From Mycobacterium sp. E2733 (GTDB taxonomy: Bacteria > Actinomycetota > Actinomycetes > Mycobacteriales > Mycobacteriaceae), in assembly GCF_001667585.1 (NCBI RefSeq), contig NZ_LZJZ01000012.1:62001-126000 (forward strand): DNA of 64,000 nt, written 5' to 3'. A model generated the notes under the pieces. It was not told the origin of the DNA. It ran no database searches and saw nothing but the letters and a program-made list of their open reading frames with translations. Positions 56,038-64,000 of the stretch are shown here, in pieces. The position numbers were made by a program, and so were the translations under genes. The stretch's first letter is position 1, and each line of letters opens with the position of its first letter.

Positions 56038-56859
56038 CTAAACGACCTTGGCCAAGGTGCGATCCCACAGCTCACGCGCGAGCACGGGATCGTCGGCCGC
56101 GCGGTTGGCCCTCGCGACTTTGCCCTTCGCGTAGTACTCGCCGGGAGCCCAGTCGACACCGGGCGTGCTGGAGGCCAACCACACCAGCTGTTCGGCACCC
56201 TGGTCCGGAGTTTTGATGAGGCGGCTGACCGGGGTGCGCTGCATGGTCGTCAGGAACCGTGAACCCGACGAGTGACCGATGTTGGTGTTGACGAAACCCG
56301 GGTGCACGACGGCGGCCGAAAGCCCGTCGGCGTGGTAGCGCCGGTGTAATTCCTTGGTGAACAGGATGTTTGCCAGCTTGGCCAGCGCGTAAGCGGTGCT
56401 CGGCCTGCGTCGCTCGGTCGTTTCGAAATCGGCGAGGGTGACGTTGCGAAGCAGCCGCTGCGACGAACTCGACGTGTTGACGATCGTGGCGTGCGACGCG
56501 ACAAGTACGTCGAGCAATGCCGTGGTGAGCAGAAACGGCGCCAGGTAGTTGACCTGAAGCGTGATCTCATGCCCATCGGCGGTCTTGTGCAGCTTGCTGA
56601 ACACGCCTCCGGCGTTGTTGCCCAACACATCGATGCGGGGGTACTTGGAGCGGAGCTTGTCCGCCAGGGCCCGCACTTGACACAGGTCGGCAAAGTCGGC
56701 GACGAAATAGTCGGCGTCCAGCTCGGCGGCCATCGCGGCGGCCTTGCTCTCCGTGCGTCCGACCAGTACGAGGTTCGCGCCGCTGCGGTGCATCCGGCGG
56801 GCCGCCGCGGCGCCGATGCCGTCGCTGGCACCGGTGATGACGATCGTCCTGCGCGTCAT
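56038..56859 (-). CDS. SDR, retinol-dehydrogenase type
   Basis: 273 aa. TGASDGIG (10-17), GNNAGGVF, Ser in VNTSSSSQ and Y-x3-K in YALAK, with LANILFTKELHRR typical of the retinol/WWOX-like branch that acts on large lipophilic alcohols. Monocistronic; gap of 79 bases to the P450 gene on the left. Confidence 0.87.
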   Translation of the reverse strand: MTRRTIVITGASDGIGAAAARRMHRSGANLVLVGRTESKAAAMAAELDADYFVADFADLCQVRALADKLRSKYPRIDVLGNNAGGVFSKLHKTADGHEITLQVNYLAPFLLTTALLDVLVASHATIVNTSSSSQRLLRNVTLADFETTERRRPSTAYALAKLANILFTKELHRRYHADGLSAAVVHPGFVNTNIGHSSGSRFLTTMQRTPVSRLIKTPDQGAEQLVWLASSTPGVDWAPGEYYAKGKVARANRAADDPVLARELWDRTLAKVV

Positions 56860-56938
56860 TGCCTAGTCCTCCACGGGGAGCGTAACGACCGCGATCGTCG
56901 CACACCCCGACTAAGCGGGCCGCTTACCGGGCGGCGCG

Positions 56939-58174
56939 TCACGCCAATGAGTAGCGAACCGGCAGGTGTTTGAGGCCGCCGACGAAGGTGGTGGCCACCA
57001 GTTCCGGGTCACCGGTCAGTTCAATGGATTTGAGCCGGGGCAGCAGCTCGGTGAAGAAGCTGTTGACCTCCATGCGGGCCAGCGCGGCGCCCATGCAGAA
57101 GTGCACCCCGTAGCCGAAGGCGAGGTGTTTGTTGGGGTCGCGCCCGACGTCGAAGCGGAACGGGTCTACGAAGACATCCTCGTCGCGGTTGGCCGACACG
57201 TAGGACAGCAGCACCGAATCCCCCGCCGCGATGGGCACCCCGCGCACGGTGGTGTCCTCGGTGGCGGTGCGCATGAATTCCTTGACCGGGGTGACCCACC
57301 GAATCATTTCCTCGGTGGCCAGTGGCATCAGGTCCAGGTTGTCGCGCAGGCGGTCGAGCTGGTCGGGATTTTCGATGAGCGCGTGCAGGCCACCCGAGAT
57401 GGTCGCACTGGTGGTGTCGTGCCCGGCGGTGGCGACGATGAGGTAGTACGACACGGTGTCGATGTCCGACAACGGCTCGCCGTCGACGCGGGCGTTGGCG
57501 ATCGCGGACGCCAGATCCTCGGTGGGGTGCTCGCGGCGGGACTCGGTCACCCCGTTGAAGTACTGGAACATGTCGAACAACGCGGGCAGCTGATCCTCGT
57601 TGGTGGTGCCCCTTTTGAATTCCGAGTCGTCGCTGCCGAACAACTCCTGGGTCAACTTGAGCATCCGCGGGAAGTCGGCCTCCGGCAGCCCCAGCAGCGA
57701 CATGATCACGTAGAGCGGGTAATTGACCGCCACCTCCTGGACGAAGTCGCACTTCGGGCCGGCGGCCATCATCGTGTCGACGTAGATCTTGGCGAGTTCG
57801 TCGACACGAATCTTCAACGCCCGCATAGCCTTCGGGCGAAACCAGTCGGAGCCGATCGCGCGCACCACCCGATGCTGCGGATCATCCAGGTGGATCAGCG
57901 TGCGCACGCCCGCGGCGGCCTGCATCTCGTCACCCTCTGCCGTCGTCAGGACCGGGCGGGGCCAGTTGGTGAACAGCATGTTGTCGCGTTCGATGTCCAT
58001 GATGTCGGCGTGCTTGGTGATCGCCCAGAACGGCCGGTAGTCCGGCACCTCGACCCACGACACCGGCGCGCTGGCGCGCAGGTGGGTCAGCGCGGCGTGC
58101 AATCGCCGCTCATCGGTGTAGGCCAAGGGATCTGCCAGCAGTTTGGCGGACTCGTCTACCGTGGTGGTGCTCAC
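56939..58174 (-). CDS. Cytochrome P450
   Basis: 411 aa; the GTG at 58174 overlaps the upstream LLM stop as GTGA and has GAAGGAG upstream. I-helix TAGHDTT (249-255), ExxR E289-R292, heme loop FGYGVHFCMG with Cys360. Co-transcribed with the LLM oxidoreductase. Resembles sterol or cholesterol side-chain hydroxylating P450s in its FDVGRDPNKHLAFG region, but I do not assign a subfamily. Confidence 0.92.
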   Translation of the reverse strand: MSTTTVDESAKLLADPLAYTDERRLHAALTHLRASAPVSWVEVPDYRPFWAITKHADIMDIERDNMLFTNWPRPVLTTAEGDEMQAAAGVRTLIHLDDPQHRVVRAIGSDWFRPKAMRALKIRVDELAKIYVDTMMAAGPKCDFVQEVAVNYPLYVIMSLLGLPEADFPRMLKLTQELFGSDDSEFKRGTTNEDQLPALFDMFQYFNGVTESRREHPTEDLASAIANARVDGEPLSDIDTVSYYLIVATAGHDTTSATISGGLHALIENPDQLDRLRDNLDLMPLATEEMIRWVTPVKEFMRTATEDTTVRGVPIAAGDSVLLSYVSANRDEDVFVDPFRFDVGRDPNKHLAFGYGVHFCMGAALARMEVNSFFTELLPRLKSIELTGDPELVATTFVGGLKHLPVRYSLA

Positions 58175-59193
58175 TCGCGAAACTCCTTCAGTGCGGCCGT
58201 GATACAGGACTGTGACGCGTTCAGGAAGATCGGTAGCACCCGGTCGACCGCGCCGTGGCAGCGGTCCTTCAGGGCGCCGGCGACGGTGTCCACCGGGCCG
58301 ACGACCGCAAAGGCCGCGAGCGCCTCGTCGTCGATCAGCGAACCCATGGCATCCCACTCGCCCGCGAGCGACAGGCGGTGCAGTTCGGGCTGCAGGTCTC
58401 CCCAGCCGTGCAGCTCCAAAACTTTGCGATAAGCGGGCGTTGACCCGTAGAAGGCGATCTGCTTGCGCACGGCGGCGGTGGCGGCCGCCAGTTCATCCTC
58501 GTTCTCGCCGGTGGCGATCATCACCTCGGTGGACACCTCGAAGTCACTCCGCGACCCGCCGACTCGCTGCATACCGCGCAGCAGCGCCGGCACGGTGACC
58601 TCGTCCAGGTAGCGCTTGGAAACCATCGGGTGTCCGAGGTGGCCGTCGGCCACCTCGCCGCACATCTCGGTCATCGCTTCACCCACGGCCGCGATGAAGA
58701 CCTTGGGCGTGGAATAGGGCTGCGGCTCCGGGGTGAACATCGGGGTCATGATCTTGTGCGTGTAGAAATCTCCCTCGAAACACAGATTCCCGCCGTCTCG
58801 CCACACCGACCAGATCGCGTGCAGGGCGGAGACGAACTCGCGCATCCGGCGCGCGGGATGGCTCCACGGCATGCTGAACCGCTTCTCGATGTGGGGTTGG
58901 ATCTGGGTGCCCAGCCCGAGGATGAAGCGGCCCTCCGAATACGCCTGCAGGTCCCAACCGATGTTGGCCACAATCATCGGATTGCGGGCGAACGCCACCG
59001 CGATGTTGGTGCCTAGTTCGAGCCGCGACGTGTGCTCGGCGGCCAGCAGCAGGGGCAGAAATGGGTCGTGACTGGTCTCCGCCGTCCAGCCCCCGTCATA
59101 CCCATCTCGTTCCAGGGTGACCGCCGCCTCGGTCACCCGTGCCAGTTGATTGGGGATGCCCCCGTCGACCTTGAGGCGGGCGGCGTCGGCCAT
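58171..59193 (-). CDS. LLM-class F420-dependent oxidoreductase
   Basis: 340 aa from the ATG at 59193. TIM-barrel LLM sequence (VDGGIPNQLARVTEAAVTLERDGYDGGWTAETSHDPF, LGTNIAVAFARNPM, GRFILGLGTQIQPHIEKRF) of the type often grouped as mycobacterial F420 LLM proteins. Ends in a GTGA overlap with the P450, so the two are translationally coupled; the F420 enzyme may reduce or oxidise a substrate made by the P450. TTACAGTA occurs upstream at 59204. Confidence 0.87.
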   Translation of the reverse strand: MADAARLKVDGGIPNQLARVTEAAVTLERDGYDGGWTAETSHDPFLPLLLAAEHTSRLELGTNIAVAFARNPMIVANIGWDLQAYSEGRFILGLGTQIQPHIEKRFSMPWSHPARRMREFVSALHAIWSVWRDGGNLCFEGDFYTHKIMTPMFTPEPQPYSTPKVFIAAVGEAMTEMCGEVADGHLGHPMVSKRYLDEVTVPALLRGMQRVGGSRSDFEVSTEVMIATGENEDELAAATAAVRKQIAFYGSTPAYRKVLELHGWGDLQPELHRLSLAGEWDAMGSLIDDEALAAFAVVGPVDTVAGALKDRCHGAVDRVLPIFLNASQSCITAALKEFRE

Positions 59194-59295
59194 GCGGGTA
59201 ACTTTACAGTAAGCAATCCAGTATGTGACCCTGCAGATCAAGTCACCACCATCGGATTAGTCGCGTGACGAAACCCCATGAGGTAGGACATAGGC

Positions 59296-60792
59296 ATGAC
59301 AAAACCCCCGGATTGGCAGGAGACGCTCGAGGACCTCGACCGTCGCCGGCAGCGCGCGTGGGGTATGGGTGGTCCCGAACGCCTGGACAAGCACCGCGGC
59401 AAGGGCAAGCTCGACGCCCGCGCGCGCATCGAGCGCCTCCTCGATCCCGGGACCTTCCGCGAAATCGGCACGCTGGTCGGCGGCGAGATCGCGGCCGACG
59501 GGCTGGTCGTCGGCTCCGGGTCGATCAACGGTTCGCCGGTGATGTTGGGCTCGGAGGACTTCACCACCATGGCCGGCAGCATCGGACCGGGCGGCAACTC
59601 CAAGCGCTACCGCATCGCGGAACTCGCGCTGCGCGACAAGGTTCCCCTGGTGATGCTGCTCGAAGGCGCCGGGTTTCGTCCTGGCGGTGGACATTACGGA
59701 CGCACCCCCACCGACCTGCTCGCCCAGGCGCAGTGCTCGGGCCGGGTACCGACCGTCGCCGCCGTGCTCGGCCCCTCGGCCGGACATGGCGCCCTCGTCG
59801 CCCCGGTGTGCGATTTCCGGATCATGAGCAGGCAGGGCGCCATCTTCACCGCCGGCCCGCCCGTCGTCAAAGAGTCCACCGGAGAAGAGATCTCGAAGGA
59901 GGACCTCGGCGGACCCGTCACCGCCTTGCCGAGCGGGGTGATCCACAACGTCGCCGAGGACGACGAAGCCGTGATGGCCGATATTCGGCGGTACCTGTCG
60001 TATTTCCCGCCGAGTGCGTGGTCGTACCCGGCGCCGCTGCCGCCGGACGAGGACAGCGAGCCGCGTGCGACACCCGAATTGCTGGACATCGTCTCCCGCG
60101 ACAACCGCCGCGTCTACGACATGCGCGCCGTGCTCGACGTGGTCTTCGACCGGCCCGACTGGTTCGAGGTGCAGCCGCTGTACGGCAAAGCGATCATCTG
60201 CGCGTTGGCCCATCTTGGGGGGCATCCGGTCGCGGTGGTGGCCAACCAACCCCAGGTGATCGCCGGCTCGATCGACGCCGACGCGGCGGACAAGGCGGCA
60301 CATTTCATCATGGTGGCCGACTCGTTCCACCTGCCCATCGTCTTCCTTGCCGACAACCCCGGCATGCTGCCCGGTAGTCGGTCCGAGCGCAACGGCGTGC
60401 TGCGCGCCGGTGCGCGGATGTTCGCCGCGCAGACGGCGGCAACCACGGTCAAGTTGCATGTCACGCTGCGCAAGGCATACGGATTCGGCTCCATGGTCAT
60501 GTCGCTGTTGGGTTTCGATCACCAGAGCGCGACTTTCGCTTACCCGGGCGCGACCATGGGCGCCATGAGTGCGGCAGCGCTGGGACGGGCGACGCATGCC
60601 GGTGAGGACATCACCGCGAAGCTGCGCGACGCCGAGTTGCAGGCGTCCTATCGCTCGGCCGAACATTTGGGATTCGACGAGCTCATCGATCCCCGCGAAA
60701 CCCGTGACGCCTTGCTCAGTTCACTGCTTCGCGGATTGTCCAGCCGGCAGGCCGCGGCGGAGCCGGTCAGCCGGACCGTCATCATGCCCTGA
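59296..60792 (+). CDS. Acyl-CoA carboxylase carboxyltransferase (AccD-type) subunit
   Basis: 498 aa. Carboxyltransferase fold with the CoA oxyanion Gly pairs: GGPERLDKHRGKGKLDARARIERLLDPGTF, LEGAGFRPGG, VLGPSAGHGALVAP, and the biotin-side FLADNPGMLPGSRSERNGVLRAGARM, GFGSMVMSLLG. It transfers carboxyl to an acyl-CoA (acetyl, propionyl or a larger ester). A biotin carboxylase subunit is not in the window. Divergent from the LLM gene at 59193 and convergent with the LLM gene at 60799 (6-base gap). Confidence 0.9.
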   Translation: MTKPPDWQETLEDLDRRRQRAWGMGGPERLDKHRGKGKLDARARIERLLDPGTFREIGTLVGGEIAADGLVVGSGSINGSPVMLGSEDFTTMAGSIGPGGNSKRYRIAELALRDKVPLVMLLEGAGFRPGGGHYGRTPTDLLAQAQCSGRVPTVAAVLGPSAGHGALVAPVCDFRIMSRQGAIFTAGPPVVKESTGEEISKEDLGGPVTALPSGVIHNVAEDDEAVMADIRRYLSYFPPSAWSYPAPLPPDEDSEPRATPELLDIVSRDNRRVYDMRAVLDVVFDRPDWFEVQPLYGKAIICALAHLGGHPVAVVANQPQVIAGSIDADAADKAAHFIMVADSFHLPIVFLADNPGMLPGSRSERNGVLRAGARMFAAQTAATTVKLHVTLRKAYGFGSMVMSLLGFDHQSATFAYPGATMGAMSAAALGRATHAGEDITAKLRDAELQASYRSAEHLGFDELIDPRETRDALLSSLLRGLSSRQAAAEPVSRTVIMP

Positions 60793-60798
60793 CTGGCG

Positions 60799-61842
60799 CT
60801 AATCCCCCGCTCGATAGGCCGCGATCACGGGCTCCAGTTCGTCCGGCGTCGCGCCGTGCATGATCACGGCGTCGGCCCCGTAGCCGAATTCCTTGCGGAT
60901 ACGATCCGCGCACTGCCGGGCGCACCCGGTGGCCGAGGGGTCCAGCCACTCGTCGGGGATCAACGTCGCGATGTGCTCGATCTGTTCGGCCGTGGCCTTG
61001 TGGTCGATCCCGCCAGCGATCGACGTCACCACCGGGTCTTCCCGGAAGCGTTGCAGCACGGCCGGATCCCAGTTGTTCGTGCGCACCATCAGGTCGCCGT
61101 AGCCCTGCAGATAGGTGGCCAGGCGGGCGACCGTCTTCTTCAGCCGCAACTCCTCGGGAAGGTGGTCGCCCACGGTCGCAAAGCACGACCACACCCGCAC
61201 ACTGCCCGGGTCGCGGCCGGCCTTCTCGGCCGCGGCTTTGACGGTCTGGGCACAGCGTTGCAGCGTCTCCGGGGTGAAGTAGGTGTGCAGGATGACGTCG
61301 TCGAACACGCGGCCCCCGAGTTCGAGCGTCTTCGGCCCGAAAGCGACCAGCGCCAACCGGATGTCCTCGTTGAAGTCGGGGTCAAGGAACAGGATGGGGT
61401 ATTTGCCCATAGGGCCGTCGTGGTTGAAAATCAGCTCGCCGTGCCACAGGCGGCGCATGACCTGGGCCCAGTCCTCCATCTGCGCGGTGGTGACGGGCGG
61501 TATGCCGAACGCCCCGTAGATCGCCGCGATGCCGCGCCCGATGCCGAGCGTGAAGCGCCCGCGCGAGAGCCGGTGCATGGTGGTGGCCCACGATCCGGTG
61601 ATCAGCGGGTGGCGGGTGTTGTGATTCGTTGCGGCTGTGGCGATTTGCATTCTGGTCGTCACGGCGCACGCCGCGCCGACAAGGGAGGCCGCTTCCTTGA
61701 CGTTCCAGCGCTCGGAGATGAACGCAGTACCCATGCCCAGCTCCTCGCCGCGGCGGGCCTCGTCGACCAGCGTCGCCGGGCCTTCCCCGCCGGCACCGGC
61801 CAGCAGGTAATAGCCTAATTCATCAAGCGTACGATCGCTCAA
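60799..61842 (-). CDS. LLM-class F420-dependent oxidoreductase
   Basis: 347 aa from the TTG at 61842, with AAGGAG 7 bases upstream; TTG overlaps the NTF2 stop as TTGA. LLM signature (LLAGAGGEGPATLVDEARRGEELGMGTAFISERWNVKEA, GRFTLGIGRGIAAIYGAFGIPP). Third LLM protein in the window; it has the long form with C-terminal ARQCADRIRKEFGYGADAVIMHGATP. Coupled to an NTF2-like protein and a hydrolase in one leftward operon. Confidence 0.87.
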   Translation of the reverse strand: MSDRTLDELGYYLLAGAGGEGPATLVDEARRGEELGMGTAFISERWNVKEAASLVGAACAVTTRMQIATAATNHNTRHPLITGSWATTMHRLSRGRFTLGIGRGIAAIYGAFGIPPVTTAQMEDWAQVMRRLWHGELIFNHDGPMGKYPILFLDPDFNEDIRLALVAFGPKTLELGGRVFDDVILHTYFTPETLQRCAQTVKAAAEKAGRDPGSVRVWSCFATVGDHLPEELRLKKTVARLATYLQGYGDLMVRTNNWDPAVLQRFREDPVVTSIAGGIDHKATAEQIEHIATLIPDEWLDPSATGCARQCADRIRKEFGYGADAVIMHGATPDELEPVIAAYRAGD

Positions 61843-62219
61843 GTCCAAACTCCTTGCTGATAGCCACAATTCCAGACTTCGGTGATCTTCCCGCCGACGA
61901 CGCGGAACACCTCGATGCTGGCGACGTTGGTCTCGGCGCCGTCATTGGTGGTCATCGACGAGTCGTAAACGATCGCGACGTGCTCGCCGTCGTCGCCGGC
62001 GGCGACGACGTTCAGATCGAACCGTAACTTGTCGAACATCGCCCAGACGTCCCTGACCCGGCTTACCGCCTGGGCGCGGGTCAGGGTGTGCACCTCACCC
62101 ACCCCGTGCCGGATCACGTTGTCGGCGAACAACTCCTCGGCCAACTCGAGGTTGCGCTCGTTCCAGACCACGAGGTTGTAGAGCTCGACCACTTCGCGGG
62201 CCGTGCGGGCGGTTCCCAT
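61839..62219 (-). CDS. NTF2/SnoaL-like protein
   Basis: 126 aa. SnoaL fold (REVVELYNLVVWNERNLELAEELFADNVIRHGVG, then IVYDSSMTTNDGAETNVASIEVFRVVGGKITEVWNCGYQQGVW) with possible catalytic His39/Asp. Overlaps the hydrolase stop by one base (TGATG) and the LLM start by TTGA, so all three are co-translated. Likely a small isomerase or dehydratase in the route. Confidence 0.83.
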   Translation of the reverse strand: MGTARTAREVVELYNLVVWNERNLELAEELFADNVIRHGVGEVHTLTRAQAVSRVRDVWAMFDKLRFDLNVVAAGDDGEHVAIVYDSSMTTNDGAETNVASIEVFRVVGGKITEVWNCGYQQGVWT

Positions 62220-63337
62220 CAGCCGCTGACCTCACGCAGGAATCGATCGGTCACCCGCTGCACGCGCCGGGAGAAAATGTGGCCGACGTGGCTGCCGTCG
62301 TACCAGTAGAGTTGGCCGCCCCAGCGCTCCTGCAACTCGACCGCGGGGTCGCGCATCGCCATCCGGTCGTGCCAGGCCCCGACAATGAGCCGGCGATGTG
62401 GCGGCGGCGCCGGGTCGACCCGCAGCGGATCGATCACCGAGGTCAGCTTCGCCGCCTCCGGGGACGCCAGCAGGTCGCGGAACCCGTCGCGGGACGACCC
62501 CCAGCGCCCTAAGTGCCGGGCGATCATCGCGTTGAGTCCCAGGATCGGCGTGTACAGCGCGACCGCATCGACCTGCCTCTCCAGATGGGAAACCAAGGCG
62601 GCGACCGGGGTTCCCATCGAAATCCCGGCTACCACAACGGCACTGGCCTGCGGCTGCGCCCAGCGCACCACCGCGCGAATCTCCGACACCGAACGCATCA
62701 TGCCAGCGACGTTGCCCAATGGATCCATGTCCGGGTACGCGGGCCACTCGCGGCGTCGGCAGCCGTGACCGGGCTGCACCGGGAGTGCGACGTTGAACCC
62801 GAGTTTATGGTGTATCCGGCCGATGCGACTCAGCAAGAGGTCTTCGGTGCCGCCCTGACCGGCGCCGTGCACCCAGATCAGCCACGGCCTTAAGCCGTCG
62901 CGGTGCCGGCACAGGTGCACCACCGCCCGCGCCGGTCCGCCCAGCCCTTCGGCTGCAAGGGTTTTCGGCAGCACCGGGTCGTGCTCGAATGTCATCCGCT
63001 CATACGACAGGTTGCCGATGCGCCGTCGCCGCACCGAGGTCGCCCGCAACGGCGCCGGCTCGGCGTGCGCACGGTCGATACCCAGGGCGGACAATTCTTC
63101 GGCGGCGGCGGTGCAGCAGTCGAGCGACCGCATGCCCGCGGGACTTCCGCCCAGCAACGAAAACCCGCTCAGGACAAGCTCGTCCAGTATCACCTCGCCG
63201 AACTGGCGCACTCCGCGCGGGGACGCCGGAGCCCAGCGGGTCGACTGGTTCAGGCCGGCCACCGTGCGGGGCACCAACATGCCGAACTCGCGCGTGACGT
63301 CCCTGGCGAGGCCCAGGCCTTGCATTAACTTCGACAT
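62219..63337 (-). CDS. Alpha/beta hydrolase
   Basis: 372 aa from the ATG at 63337 (TAGGTGA upstream; the GTG at 63346 is part of that site). Triad visible: oxyanion WVHGAGQGG, nucleophile Ser in VAGISMGTP, acid Asp in GAWHDRMAMRDP, His in DGSHVGHIF. A ~140-residue N-terminal part lacks known motifs. Triad intact, unlike the hydrolase at 48974. First gene of the leftward hydrolase-NTF2-LLM operon. Confidence 0.83.
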   Translation of the reverse strand: MSKLMQGLGLARDVTREFGMLVPRTVAGLNQSTRWAPASPRGVRQFGEVILDELVLSGFSLLGGSPAGMRSLDCCTAAAEELSALGIDRAHAEPAPLRATSVRRRRIGNLSYERMTFEHDPVLPKTLAAEGLGGPARAVVHLCRHRDGLRPWLIWVHGAGQGGTEDLLLSRIGRIHHKLGFNVALPVQPGHGCRRREWPAYPDMDPLGNVAGMMRSVSEIRAVVRWAQPQASAVVVAGISMGTPVAALVSHLERQVDAVALYTPILGLNAMIARHLGRWGSSRDGFRDLLASPEAAKLTSVIDPLRVDPAPPPHRRLIVGAWHDRMAMRDPAVELQERWGGQLYWYDGSHVGHIFSRRVQRVTDRFLREVSG

Positions 63338-63342
63338 TCCAA

Positions 63343-63534
63343 TCACCTACGCCAGCTTGAAACCGGTGTATCCGGCGGCCGCGATTTCGTCGCAGCGGCG
63401 CCGGTATTCGGGGATTCCCCCGGTGTAGCCCAGATGCCCGTCGCGGTGGTGGGCGAGGTCAGCGCGATCTCCGGGGTGTGACAGTGGTGCATCGTGGGCA
63501 CGGTCTCGAGCCCGCCCATCACCATCTCTGTCAT
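63343..63534 (-). pseudogene. Broken NTF2/SnoaL-like gene fragment
   Basis: 63-residue frame from the ATG at 63534, which has AAGGAG 4 bases upstream. TVPTMHHCHTPEIALTSPTTATGIWA matches the middle of SnoaL/NTF2 proteins (TSPTTATGIWA is typical), but the preceding ~70 residues are missing and it then goes out of frame. The other frame 63347-63450 continues with EYRRRCDEIAAAGYTGFKLA, like the family's C-terminus. So it is a deletion plus frameshift relic of a third NTF2-like gene. Confidence 0.55.
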
Positions 63535-63573
63535 TTCGCTCCTTGCCGTGCACAGGCCGGACTGCTGAAATCT

Positions 63574-63594
63574 ATACTGTAACGGACTTAGTAT
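63574..63594. promoter_or_regulatory. Inverted repeat ATACT-11-AGTAT
   Basis: Perfect 5-base arms in the gap between the broken NTF2 gene and the rightward Rieske gene. Contains TACTGTAA, the reverse of the TTACAGTA seen at 59204. Possible operator. Confidence 0.35.
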
Positions 63595-63615
63595 CAGGCA
63601 ATCGGAGGCTTCTGC

Positions 63616-64000
63616 GTGAAAGTGCCATTCACCTGGAAGGTGACCGGGTGGTTCATGGTCGGATGGTCGCCCGAGTTCTCGGTTGGCGAGGTGCGGCCGC
63701 TGCACTACTTCGGCGAGGACCTGGTCGCCTACCGCGACGAGTCGGGCGAGCTGCACGTCCTGGAAGCGCACTGCAAACACCTCGGCGCCCACCTCGGCCA
63801 CGGTGGCAAGGTGCTCGGCGACTGCGTCGAATGTCCCTTCCATGGCTGGCGCTGGGGCCCGGACGGCAGCAACCGGTACATCCCCTACCAACCCGACCGG
63901 CCCAACCGCGCGCTGCGTCTGCGCGTGTACCCGGTGCGCGAGCAGTACGACTGCGTGTTCATCTGGCATCAGCCGGACGGCAAGGAGCCGCAGTGGGACA
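63616..64000 (+). CDS. Rieske oxygenase, KshA-like (5' part, runs off the window)
   Basis: GTG at 63616 with GGAGG 7 bases upstream; 128 residues before the window end. Rieske ligands C53-x-H55 and C73-x2-H76 (HCKHLGAHLGHGG, CPFHGW) in the KshA-type spacing. The opening PFTWKVTGWFMVGWSPEFSVGEVRPLHYFGEDLVAYR is close in style to the KshA-like protein at 9028. The catalytic domain lies beyond the edge. Probably the first gene of a further rightward operon. Confidence 0.88.
   Translation, partial: MKVPFTWKVTGWFMVGWSPEFSVGEVRPLHYFGEDLVAYRDESGELHVLEAHCKHLGAHLGHGGKVLGDCVECPFHGWRWGPDGSNRYIPYQPDRPNRALRLRVYPVREQYDCVFIWHQPDGKEPQWD

Overview
The window looks like a slow-growing, high-GC Mycobacterium outside the tuberculosis complex. 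This rests on two tandem PPE-SVP proteins, a Tat-exported Rv2525c-like protein, an Rv1364c-like PAS/phosphatase/kinase/STAS regulator, several F420-type LLM oxidoreductases, many GTG/TTG starts and a MIRU-like repeat. I see no rRNA, tRNA, insertion sequence, phage or CRISPR. Both edges cut a mycobacterial accessory catabolic region; the rightmost gene (Rieske oxygenase, 63616 onward) is truncated by the window end.

Most of the window is lipid, steroid-like or terpenoid-like catabolism. 1-11.8 kb: MerR plus Rieske oxygenase, a lipocalin-like protein, an aldehyde dehydrogenase, then a leftward operon (KshA-like Rieske oxygenase, acyl-CoA ligase, NTF2-like protein, two MaoC-type hydratases) facing a rightward P450. 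11.5-22.6 kb: 3Fe-4S ferredoxin and a double CaiB CoA-transferase leftward; a GntR regulator and SDR rightward; then a tightly coupled rightward operon of four acyl-CoA dehydrogenases and an acyl-CoA ligase (4-base ATGA/GTGA overlaps). 22.6-31.6 kb: two leftward operons, each holding a 422-aa Rieske oxygenase followed by a related ~110-aa protein of unknown function. A MarR gene sits in the second operon, and AATATCAA-type operator candidates lie at both the ferredoxin promoter and the aldehyde dehydrogenase promoter.

31.6-46.5 kb is more general: an SDR, a TetR fused to a hotdog thioesterase-like domain, an amidohydrolase behind a perfect 7+5+7 palindrome, DUF4396 and DUF421 membrane proteins, a phosphatidylserine-decarboxylase-like enzyme, two PPE proteins, a cytochrome b561/molybdopterin oxidoreductase and the Rv1364c-like regulator.

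46.5-64 kb returns to catabolism: a paired acyl-CoA dehydrogenase operon, an alpha/beta hydrolase that has lost its catalytic Ser and His, two amidohydrolases (one with metal ligands lost) with a Rieske ferredoxin, three more P450/ADH/SDR genes, an acyl-CoA carboxylase subunit, LLM oxidoreductases, an NTF2 protein, a hydrolase, a broken NTF2-like gene and the start of another KshA-like oxygenase.

Taken together the genes can supply ring or terminal hydroxylation (five Rieske oxygenases, three P450s, their ferredoxins), alcohol and aldehyde oxidation (SDRs, ADH, ALDHs), CoA activation (two ligases, CaiB), beta-oxidation (six acyl-CoA dehydrogenase subunits, MaoC hydratases) and ring hydrolysis (amidohydrolases, alpha/beta hydrolases). 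The substrate cannot be read from the sequence. The least explained parts are the duplicated Rieske/small-protein module with its shared operators, and three hydrolases whose catalytic residues are replaced while the rest of the fold is kept.
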